Assembly (NCBI GenBank): GCA_013361075.1
Contig: JABWAJ010000248.1
Coordinates: 1 to 7,889 of the forward strand
Direction: 5' to 3'
Source of the DNA: Saprospiraceae bacterium
GTDB taxonomy: Bacteria; Bacteroidota; Bacteroidia; Chitinophagales; Saprospiraceae
DNA: 7,889 nucleotides
Part shown: one piece after another, positions 1 to 6,510 of the stretch
How positions within the stretch are numbered: position 1 is the stretch's first letter
Layout: every line of letters begins with the position of its first letter
Program-made: the position numbers and the translations under genes
The notes under the pieces: model-generated
Databases searched by the model: none
Told to the model about the DNA's origin: nothing
What the model saw: only the letters and a program-made list of their open reading frames with translations

Positions 1-1
1 A

Positions 2-805
2 GGGGGAAGTACTGCATGGGATGCGGGTAAGTATTGCAATATTTGGGTTGTTGCCATGTCTGACGGTCTTGCGGGGTATGCCCAGATGCCTGGCGGCCCG
101 GAAGCCACCGATGGCATTGTCATAAACGAACAGTTTTTTGCCAGGGCTGCACGGGTTAGTATAGGCGATACGATCACAATGGGCCGGACGCTCGTACATT
201 TAATGGGATCCTATTTAAATCTGTACGAACTCTGGAGTGAGGATGTCCCCTGCATGGATGACTATGTAGAAGATACACCCGTTCACAATGCCCCGAATGG
301 CGGTATGATCCATTACCGCCATGTAAGCCTTTGTGGTGAAAATCCAGTAGAAATGACCATGAACCTGATGGACGCTACTCACGAGAATAACCAATACATG
401 TTTACCCGGGGCCAGGTCTGGAGGATGCAGGCAACTTTGGCTAAAAAGGGCTTTCGGGGCCAACTGGGACATACACCGACACCCTGTTCATCGGCGGCTG
501 ACATGGCTATGGCTAAGGGAAGCGTAAAAAGTGAAGGATCAGACAATCAGGGACTTAAGTTACAGGTATTTCCGAATCCTGCAAGGGGTAAGTTTACAGT
601 TGAAATCCATTCGGAACAGACAACAACCGCAGAAATCCGCATCTTTGATGTGTTGGGCAAACCCTTGTATGGACAATCTGTGCAGTTGCCGGGCGGAAGT
701 GTTCGCCATGAGATCAGTACCGATCGGTGGAGCGCAGGAACTTATATGGTTTCGGTTGTATCAAACGATCAATATTTGACTCAAAAAATCTTCGTAGAAA
801 AATAA
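2..805 (+). CDS. Secreted M43-family metalloprotease homologue with degenerate active site and T9SS type A sorting domain (5' end outside window)
   Basis: The frame is open to the left edge. The 18 codons before the first ATG (position 56) encode GGSTAWDAGKYCNIWVVA, which matches the M43 (pappalysin/cytophagalysin) core pattern 'YxNIWV', so the ATG at 56 is internal and the gene is 5' truncated here. Residues below are numbered from that ATG. The M43-like core continues with GYAQMPGGP (7-15) and TDGIVI (18-23). The segment that should be HExxHxxGxxH is GRTLVHLMGSYLNLYELW (43-60): the first His (H48) remains, but the catalytic Glu is L49, the second His is S52 and the third ligand is E58. DDYVEDTP (68-75) and a Met-turn-like MNLMD (102-106), followed by FTRGQVWRM, are preserved. 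After a low-complexity linker (about 138-167), residues 168-249 form a type A T9SS C-terminal domain starting at LQVFPNPARGKF and ending in QKIFVEK. Family knowledge: active members are extracellular zinc endopeptidases. Inference: this protein is exported through the outer membrane but is unlikely to be a peptidase, and may act as a binding or regulatory pseudoenzyme. No frameshift or internal stop is visible. Confidence 0.85.
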   Translation, partial: GGSTAWDAGKYCNIWVVAMSDGLAGYAQMPGGPEATDGIVINEQFFARAARVSIGDTITMGRTLVHLMGSYLNLYELWSEDVPCMDDYVEDTPVHNAPNGGMIHYRHVSLCGENPVEMTMNLMDATHENNQYMFTRGQVWRMQATLAKKGFRGQLGHTPTPCSSAADMAMAKGSVKSEGSDNQGLKLQVFPNPARGKFTVEIHSEQTTTAEIRIFDVLGKPLYGQSVQLPGGSVRHEISTDRWSAGTYMVSVVSNDQYLTQKIFVEK

Positions 806-846
806 ATCGTTTGCCAGCCGGATTTGACGCCGGAAGGGAAAATTAT

Positions 847-881
847 AAGGTTATTGCCCGGGTGTGCCCTGATAACTTTTT
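847..881. terminator. Candidate bidirectional terminator between convergent genes
   Basis: AAGGTTAT (847-854) can pair with ATAACTTT (872-879) in an eight-pair stem with one G-T pair. The loop contains a smaller GGG/CCC pairing. A run of five T (877-881) follows on the plus strand, and AT-rich sequence follows on the minus strand. It lies 42 nt after the stop of the M43-like gene and 35 nt past the stop of xdhC, so it could end both transcripts. The stem is AT-rich with an asymmetric inner loop, so its strength is uncertain; no folding energy was calculated. Confidence 0.45.
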
Positions 882-915
882 GGCTCAGGAAGACTGCCTG
901 CTTCCGGAACAAGCC

Positions 916-1887
916 TCAGGTATTTTTTACCTGTATCAACTCCCCCGCAATACTCACTGCAATCTCTTCCGGCGTCCGGCTGTTTATCCTCAGCCCGATT
1001 GGCGTCCGAATACGTGCCAACTGTGTTTCCGGAAACCCTTCCCTGCGCAGTTGGTCCAGCAAGGTTGTCATTTTTGCTGCGCTGCCCAGCACGCCAAAAT
1101 AGCGGAAGTTTTTGTATAGCAACTGCCGGATCACCACTGCGTCCGTCCGGTAGCCGACGGTCATGACGACCACATACACCTCGTTTCCGGAAGGGACCCA
1201 ATCGCCGATGTTTTCGTAGTGGTCTATCTGCAGTTTTTTATGGACAAAGCGGTTTTTTGCAAATGTATTCAGGTCGGCCCGGTCGTCAAATAAAGTGATG
1301 TGGAAATCCAATTTCGACATCAATTCTGATAAAGCCAGGGCGCAATGCCCGCCACCAATAAGGTAGAGGTGGTGTTTTGCGCCGAGGTTTTCTTCAAACA
1401 AAAAGGTCTGATTCGGGTGGCGCTCAAAGCGAAAGGTCTGTTCGTTCTTCCGGTCTTGCAACACCCGAAAACCTTGTTCATTAATTTGCAAAAGGGCTGG
1501 TTTTCCCTGCTTTAAACACCGGATAGCCGCGCGAACCACAGGCAGGTCCCCGAATTCCGGTTGCAGAAAAATAACGCTTTGTTCGCCGGAGCAAATCATG
1601 CCGCTTTGATCACCGGATTCATCTTTTCGATGGATTTGCCGTTTGAGCAACGGCTCACGGATGCTGCGTTGTAATCGCGATTTTGCCAATTCCACCAACT
1701 TGATTTCCATGATGCCGCCCCCAATGCTGCCGCACAGGGAACCTTCGGCATCTACTGCCATTTTGAAGCCCGCCCTTCCGGGGCTGCTGCCAATGCTTTC
1801 TGCTACAACCAGCAATGCTACCGGTTGCCGGGATTTCAGGTGCCGGGCAAGAAATTTCCAAACGCCCTTTTCTACATCAGTCCGCAT
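916..1887 (-). CDS. xdhC: XdhC/CoxI-family xanthine dehydrogenase maturation factor
   Basis: This 323-residue protein is the usual partner of molybdenum hydroxylases. Family members bind molybdenum cofactor, promote exchange of an oxo for a sulfido ligand, and insert the cofactor into the XDH large subunit in the cytoplasm. The N-terminal XdhC/CoxI domain (about 10-110) shows SIGSSPGRAGFKM (31-43), GSIGGGIMEIKLVE (53-66) and a GMICSGEQ segment (96-103). The C-terminal Rossmann-like domain (about 163-318) shows LYLIGGGHCALAL (174-186), the acidic strand end FDDR (200-203), YFGVLGSAAKM (263-273) and the family-typical PIGLRINSRTPEEIAVSI (296-313). The segment VVVMTVGYRTD (239-249) sits where many relatives have THxH. 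The ATG at 1887 lies inside the end of xdhB; the two genes share 11 nt (ATGCGGACTGA), which implies translational coupling and co-expression as the third gene of the operon. Length and both domains are complete. Confidence 0.93.
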   Translation of the reverse strand: MRTDVEKGVWKFLARHLKSRQPVALLVVAESIGSSPGRAGFKMAVDAEGSLCGSIGGGIMEIKLVELAKSRLQRSIREPLLKRQIHRKDESGDQSGMICSGEQSVIFLQPEFGDLPVVRAAIRCLKQGKPALLQINEQGFRVLQDRKNEQTFRFERHPNQTFLFEENLGAKHHLYLIGGGHCALALSELMSKLDFHITLFDDRADLNTFAKNRFVHKKLQIDHYENIGDWVPSGNEVYVVVMTVGYRTDAVVIRQLLYKNFRYFGVLGSAAKMTTLLDQLRREGFPETQLARIRTPIGLRINSRTPEEIAVSIAGELIQVKNT

Positions 1888-4162
1888 ATTCCGCCTGCAA
1901 TTGGTGCAAACTCAGCATTACTTTTTCCGGGGTAAACGGTGCGTCAAAATCCGGGCAGGCTTCGGGACAAAACGCCCTAACGGCTTCCCGAATCGCAAAA
2001 TAAGCGCCGATGCCATACATCAGTGGCGGCTCACCCACCGCTTTCGAGTTGAAAATAGCAAGATTCGGCCGGTCGGTTTGCAGGGGTTCTACGGCAATCT
2101 CTTTAGGCACGGCATAGATGTCCGGAATTTTGTAAGTAGAAAGGGCATTGGAACGCAACCTTCCGGATGCATCGTAGACGACTTCTTCGAGCGTCATCCA
2201 GCCAAGGCCCTGCACAATGCCACCCTCAATTTGCCCAAGATCTACGGCATCATTCATGCTTTTTCCAAAATCGTGAACGGTTTTTACAAAATCAACTGCA
2301 TAAGTGCCCCGGAGACAATCCACAGTTACTCCTACAGCAGCAATGCCGTAAACATGATAAGCAAAAGGATGGCCTTTGGCGGTTGTCCAGTCGAAATGGA
2401 CTCCCGGCGTGGCGTAATGGGCGTGTTCGCTGAGGCTGATGCGTTTTACAAAAGCTGCATTTATCAGGGCTTTCCAGTCTAAAGCTGTTGGTCGGTTGTT
2501 GTACAGGACAAGGCCGTTTTCCACTCGAATGGCCTCAAGGTGCTGCGCGGGGTCATCCTGTGGAAACAATTCCTCCGAGGCTACCTTTTTCAGGCGGCTC
2601 AGGATGGCTTCACAAGCCAGTAAAGTCGCTTTTCCATTCAAATCTGCAGTTGCGGAAGCTGCCGAAGGAGACGTATTCGCAATGCGCAGGGTATTGGTGG
2701 TGTGCACATTGACCCATTCTGCAGGTATGGAAAAGGTCCGGGCGGCCACCTGCAACATTTTGGTATTCACCCCCTGGCCCATTTCTACCGCGCCGGTAGA
2801 AACCGCTACGGAGCCGTCGGTGTAGACATGCACCAGCGCCCGTGCCTGGTTCATCAGCGTTTTGGTAAAAGAGATGCCGAAGCAAATGGGCATCAAGGCC
2901 AAACCGCGTTTCAGGTAAGCATTTTCGGCGTTAAAATCAGCTGTTTCGCGACGAAGGTGTTCAAAATTAAACTGCCGGTCGGCCTGTTTCCAGGCGGCGA
3001 CAGCTTCACTTTCGGCTAATTGCCCGTAAGGAAATTCGTCACCGGGTTGGAGCAGGTTTTTCTGTTGGATGGTGGCTGGCGAAACCCCCAGCTTTTCGGC
3101 GGCATGCACAATCGCAGATTCGATCACAAACATACCCTGTGGGCCGCCAAAGCCACGGAAAGCAGTATTGGGGGGCAAATTGGTGCGGCAACTATAGGCC
3201 GTAGCATCGACATTGGGAACAAAATAGCTGTTGGTGCAATGGAACAGCGTGCGCTCCAGTACGGCAGGGGAGAGGTCTGCTGCTGCTCCGGCGTTTTGGT
3301 AAAAAACGACCTCGTAGGCTTTTATTTTGAACTCCTGATCCAGTCCGATTTTGTAATCGGCCGAATAAGGATGCCGTTTGCCGGTCATGCGCATGTCTTC
3401 CATGCGATGCAGACTATATTTCACCGGGCGTTTGGTCAATTGCGCACCCACTGCGCAAAGGGCTGCCCAGGTATTTGCCTGGTCTTCTTTGCCCCCGAAA
3501 CCACCTCCCAATCGCCCGATCTCTACCTCGATGCGGTGCATGGGCAGCCCCGTTACCTTAGACACCGCACGTTGTACGGCGGTAGGCCCCTGTGTGGAAG
3601 CGTATATCTTGAGGCCTCCTCCTTCGGTAGGTAAAGCATACGCGCCCTGGGTTTCAAGGTAGAGGTGTTCCTGCCCGTTCACATTGGCCTGCCCTTCAAA
3701 AACATAAGCGCAAGTCTTAAAAGCGCTGGCCACATCGCCGAGGCAAAAGCGCTTGGGAGGGATGATGAGTTCCCCTTTTTCAAAAGCCACCCGGGGGTCG
3801 GTGATGACTTCCATGGGTTCAATTTCTACCGTGATTGTTTTCACCGCAGCCCTTGCTGTTTCCTCGCTTTCCGCCAACACCAGGGCAACAGGCATGCCCT
3901 GAAAGTGGACGTGCCCATCTGCTAAAAGCGGCTCGTCGGGAATGATGCCCCCGATCTGGTTTTCCCCACAGAGGTCTTTGGCGAGGATGATTTTAGCCAC
4001 CCCGGCCATATTCAGGGCTGTTTCAAGGTGGATGTCTTTGATTTTGCCATGAGCGTGCGGGGCGTCAAAAACGCAGGCAAACAAAGTCCCCTGTTGCAAA
4101 GGCAGGTCATCTAAATAGACCGATTCGCCGCGTACATGGTTATGGGCATCTATGTTTTTCAT
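1877..4162 (-). CDS. xdhB: Xanthine dehydrogenase, molybdopterin-binding large subunit
   Basis: This 761-residue subunit holds the molybdenum active site that hydroxylates hypoxanthine and xanthine to urate; electrons then pass to the Fe-S and FAD subunit. Its length is close to that of other bacterial XdhB proteins. The N-terminal domain starts at HNHVRGESVYLDDLP (7-21). Active-site positions can be matched to bovine XDH by motif and spacing: Q191 (bovine Q767, in STQGPT), E226 (E802, in GGGFGGKEDQ), R304 (R880, in VLERTLFH), R336 and F338 (R912 and F914, in AFRGFGGPQG), F432 (F1009, in FGISFT) and E711 (E1261, in KAVGEPPL). E802 and R880 distinguish xanthine dehydrogenases from aldehyde oxidases and CO dehydrogenases, so the assignment as a purine hydroxylase is strong. 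Other cofactor motifs include GAVEMGQGVNTKM (457-469), SAASATADLNG (500-510) and GQIEGGIVQGLG (643-654). The start overlaps the xdhA stop (ATGA, 4159-4162), and the end overlaps xdhC by 11 nt. It is the second gene of the operon, with no sign of damage. Confidence 0.97.
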   Translation of the reverse strand: MKNIDAHNHVRGESVYLDDLPLQQGTLFACVFDAPHAHGKIKDIHLETALNMAGVAKIILAKDLCGENQIGGIIPDEPLLADGHVHFQGMPVALVLAESEETARAAVKTITVEIEPMEVITDPRVAFEKGELIIPPKRFCLGDVASAFKTCAYVFEGQANVNGQEHLYLETQGAYALPTEGGGLKIYASTQGPTAVQRAVSKVTGLPMHRIEVEIGRLGGGFGGKEDQANTWAALCAVGAQLTKRPVKYSLHRMEDMRMTGKRHPYSADYKIGLDQEFKIKAYEVVFYQNAGAAADLSPAVLERTLFHCTNSYFVPNVDATAYSCRTNLPPNTAFRGFGGPQGMFVIESAIVHAAEKLGVSPATIQQKNLLQPGDEFPYGQLAESEAVAAWKQADRQFNFEHLRRETADFNAENAYLKRGLALMPICFGISFTKTLMNQARALVHVYTDGSVAVSTGAVEMGQGVNTKMLQVAARTFSIPAEWVNVHTTNTLRIANTSPSAASATADLNGKATLLACEAILSRLKKVASEELFPQDDPAQHLEAIRVENGLVLYNNRPTALDWKALINAAFVKRISLSEHAHYATPGVHFDWTTAKGHPFAYHVYGIAAVGVTVDCLRGTYAVDFVKTVHDFGKSMNDAVDLGQIEGGIVQGLGWMTLEEVVYDASGRLRSNALSTYKIPDIYAVPKEIAVEPLQTDRPNLAIFNSKAVGEPPLMYGIGAYFAIREAVRAFCPEACPDFDAPFTPEKVMLSLHQLQAEYAD

Positions 4163-5562
4163 CGTTGGTGTGTAAAGTGAGCCAAAAATAACTGCTTCGC
4201 CAACAATCGTTTATAGGTTGCTGAACCACGAACATCTGAAATCGGACTGATTTCAGATTGCAGGATGTCGGCGGCTTCCGCGAAAACAGGATCATTCAAA
4301 TCCGGTTTGCCGGAAAATGGCTTTCCAATCAGGAAAGCCGATGTTTTTTTCAAATAAAGGGGAATGGGGGCTACGCCGCCGGTTGAGACATGTGCTTCTG
4401 TTATCAGGCCATTTTGCATGCGCAGGAGTGCTGCGGAATTTACGGTGGCAATGTCTAAGTGAGTACGCTTGCTCACTTTTTCAAAATTGAACTGATACTC
4501 GCCTTCGGGTTTCCGGAAGCGGATCAATTCCAGTACTTCGTCAGCTGTTTTGTTCAGGGATTTGTAACCCAGATAAAAATCGCGGAGGGGGAGTTCGCGC
4601 TTTTGGCCATTGGCCAGTACGATGCGGGCATCCAGTGCCAGCAACCACACTGTCAGGTCGCCGATTGGCGAAGCATTGACCAGGTTGCCGGCTATAGTTG
4701 CCATATTTCTGATGGGGGTGGAAGAAACGAGCTTCAGGTGCTTGTGCAAATCGGGAAAAATGGCCTGGAGGTGTGGCGATTCCAATAAATCCGAAACGGT
4801 TGCTGCGCCACTGATCTCAATAAAATCGCCTGTATCGTAAATCCCCCGCAGCCGGGGTTGGTTAAACAGATGCCGGGCAGGTGCGTGCACCATGGTGTCG
4901 TGCCGTTGCACATAAAGATCTGTTCCTCCGCCGATCATTAATCCCGTTGCTTTTTTTTCAGCATCAGCGGCAGGCTGCTGCCATGCCTTCAATTGAGCAG
5001 GAACGGCTGCAAAATTGGCGGGCACGATGCCCTGGCGGATCGCAAAATCTACCGGGGTTTCCTCCTGCCGTTCCTTCAATAGGTCAACCAGCCGGAGGGT
5101 AGCACGTTCGATGGATTTATACCCGGTGCAGCGGCAAATATTGCCGTCAATAGCAGCGATGGCCTGCTCTTGTGTTGAAGGCGCAGGTTTCAGGCAAAAT
5201 CCGGTTAACGATACAACAAAACCTACTGTACAAAAGCCGCATTGGGTGCCGCTTTCGTCAACCAGCGCTTTTTGTACCGGACTGAGGGCCCCTTTGCCGG
5301 GCGGATTGATGCCTTCTACAGTGACTACGTGCCTGCCCTGTACATTGGCTAAAGGAGTAAGGCAGGAGGTCATTGACCGGTAGGTTATGCCTCCTTTTGA
5401 GTCTAACTCCCCGATGAGTACGGTACAGGCACCGCAATCACCTTCGCGACAACCGCATTTTGTACCGGTCATCATTTTATGGTACCGGACGAAGTCAAGT
5501 ACAGTCATTCCTGACGGAAGGTCGGTATGGATGGGTTCGTTGTTGAGGAGAAAGTAGGTCAT
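4159..5562 (-). CDS. xdhA: Xanthine dehydrogenase, FAD and [2Fe-2S] small subunit
   Basis: This electron-transfer subunit carries electrons from the molybdenum centre through two [2Fe-2S] clusters to FAD. In this family NAD+ is normally the acceptor. With the ATG at 5562 the protein has 467 residues, close to R. capsulatus XdhA. The N-terminal plant-ferredoxin-like domain uses C38, C43, C46 (GCREGDCGACTV) and C67. The second, helical cluster domain uses C108, C111 (QCGFCTVG) and C143, C145 (NICRCTGY). The FAD-binding domain has GLMIGGGTDLYV (207-218) and IRNMATIAGNLVNASPIGD (284-302), followed by a CO-dehydrogenase-flavoprotein C-terminal domain (about 355-460). An in-frame extension to a TTG at 5616 would add 18 residues, but these are encoded by the C-rich intergenic element and do not resemble the family. 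MTYFLLNNEPI aligns with the usual XDH start, so 5562 is preferred. No clear Shine-Dalgarno sequence is seen. It is the first gene of the operon and overlaps xdhB by 4 nt (ATGA). Confidence 0.96.
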   Translation of the reverse strand: MTYFLLNNEPIHTDLPSGMTVLDFVRYHKMMTGTKCGCREGDCGACTVLIGELDSKGGITYRSMTSCLTPLANVQGRHVVTVEGINPPGKGALSPVQKALVDESGTQCGFCTVGFVVSLTGFCLKPAPSTQEQAIAAIDGNICRCTGYKSIERATLRLVDLLKERQEETPVDFAIRQGIVPANFAAVPAQLKAWQQPAADAEKKATGLMIGGGTDLYVQRHDTMVHAPARHLFNQPRLRGIYDTGDFIEISGAATVSDLLESPHLQAIFPDLHKHLKLVSSTPIRNMATIAGNLVNASPIGDLTVWLLALDARIVLANGQKRELPLRDFYLGYKSLNKTADEVLELIRFRKPEGEYQFNFEKVSKRTHLDIATVNSAALLRMQNGLITEAHVSTGGVAPIPLYLKKTSAFLIGKPFSGKPDLNDPVFAEAADILQSEISPISDVRGSATYKRLLAKQLFLAHFTHQR

Positions 5563-5577
5563 GGTGCTGGAATTCAA

Positions 5578-5600
5578 CCCCCTAACCCCATAAGGGGAAA
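5578..5600. repeat. Short C-rich/G-rich inverted element, possible dispersed intergenic repeat
   Basis: Directly upstream of xdhA lies a CCCCCTAA stretch followed by CCCCATAAGGGG (5586-5597), a four-pair C/G stem around ATAA. Similar C-tract/AnA/G-tract units are recalled as recurring between genes in some Bacteroidota genomes, which suggests a dispersed repeat. Only one copy is present here, so the repeat status is an inference. It sits 16 nt before the xdhA start and would fall in its mRNA leader, where it might form a weak hairpin. Confidence 0.35.
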
Positions 5601-5778
5601 TAAAACCCGGAGGCAATTAATGATTTTGTTTTTTGATTGCTGCTGTTGCCCCGCCTCTTCCTTGTTGATTCTCCTTTCCGGGATTAGGAGTCGGGCTCTA
5701 AATATAGCGATTTTTTTGACACGCAATCTGAATCAATTGGCCAAGATATTACCTTGTGCCATTAAAACAAAAACAATT

Positions 5779-6510
5779 ATGGAAACGCCACCGTCGCCGC
5801 CAAGGATTACCATGCGAAGTATCTTTGAGGGCATTCTGGACATTTTTAATTTGGAACACGGGTTGATTTATACCTCAATTGCCCTGACCCTGAAGCCTGG
5901 CATCGCCATTCGAACCTATTTATACGAAGACCGTACCAGGCTGGTGAAACCGTTTCGGTTTTTGCTGCTGACGATTGCGCTGGCAACTTTTGCAACCATC
6001 CAATACTTCAAATATTCGTTGGCAGGCGAAGAAATCTCAGCCGGATTTTTTGACGGATTGCAACAGGGAACGGAAAGTGCTGCGGCGAATCCCGGTGCCT
6101 CGCAGTTGCGTACGGAAGCATTGGCCAAACAGATAACTGACATCACCAAAAATTACATTAACCTTTTTTTACTGGCGGGTGTACCCATTGTATCGCTTGC
6201 TACGAGTTGGGTTTTTCGCCGCAAAATGAACTATGCCGAACACTTAGTCCTCAATAGCTACATCACCGGTTACATGACAATGGGATATTTGGTGCTGATG
6301 CCTTTGCTGTTTTTTTTGAACTTTGTGACGTTCACTCAATTGTATTCCCTTTTTCTGTTGATTTACAGCTCCTGGGCTTATAGTCAGGCCTTCCGGGAAA
6401 AAATAGGGGTGGGCATCGCGAAATCGCTGTTGGCCACCCTTATTTACTTAGTGCTATATTATGTGGTCATCATTGTGCTGCTAATCGGGATGGTGTTCTT
6501 TAATACCTGA
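5779..6510 (+). CDS. DUF3667-like integral membrane protein lacking the zinc ribbon
   Basis: Starting at the ATG at 5779 gives 243 residues. An in-frame extension upstream would run into the divergent xdhA gene and the C-rich element, and the A-rich leader just before 5779 is typical of Bacteroidota starts, so the short form is preferred. Residues 9-75 match the DUF3667 core: RIT..., then FNLEHGLIYT (23-32), LKPGIAIRTYLYEDR (38-52) and VKPFRFLLLTIALATF (56-71). Typical relatives begin with a CxxC...CxxC zinc ribbon; this protein has no cysteine at all. Hydrophobic segments lie at about 60-76, 127-144, 162-183, 185-201 and 212-240, giving roughly five membrane spans with a soluble, Ala/Gln/Glu-rich stretch at about 82-120. 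The charged MNYAEHLVLNSY segment (150-161) before the third span also resembles the family. The function of DUF3667 is unknown. The gene is divergent from xdhA with a 216-nt gap and converges on the next gene with an 11-nt overlap. Confidence 0.8.
   Translation: METPPSPPRITMRSIFEGILDIFNLEHGLIYTSIALTLKPGIAIRTYLYEDRTRLVKPFRFLLLTIALATFATIQYFKYSLAGEEISAGFFDGLQQGTESAAANPGASQLRTEALAKQITDITKNYINLFLLAGVPIVSLATSWVFRRKMNYAEHLVLNSYITGYMTMGYLVLMPLLFFLNFVTFTQLYSLFLLIYSSWAYSQAFREKIGVGIAKSLLATLIYLVLYYVVIIVLLIGMVFFNT

Noticed and set aside
1643..2482. Long plus-strand frame opposite xdhC and xdhB
   Set aside because: It is antisense to two clearly conserved genes and its translation shows no recognisable domain; it is a shadow of their codon usage.
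3020..3634. Plus-strand frame of about 200 codons within xdhB
   Set aside because: It lies opposite the highly conserved molybdopterin-binding region and has no independent support.
5563..5616. N-terminal extension of xdhA by 18 residues to a TTG codon
   Set aside because: The extra residues come from the C-rich intergenic element and do not match any XdhA start; the ATG at 5562 gives the family-typical N-terminus.
5699..5706. TATATTTA on the minus strand as a promoter for xdhABC
   Set aside because: It matches TAnnTTTG except at the last base and the partial -33 box (ATTG) is only 17 nt away; too weak to call in AT-rich DNA.
5716..5756. TTGACA and TTACCTTG as a promoter for the DUF3667-like gene
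   Set aside because: The spacing fits neither the sigma-70 nor the Bacteroidota pattern, and the second box has two mismatches.
5527..5778. Long N-terminal extension of the DUF3667-like protein
   Set aside because: It would overlap the start of xdhA and the C-rich element, and the DUF3667 core begins just after the ATG at 5779, which has a typical A-rich leader.
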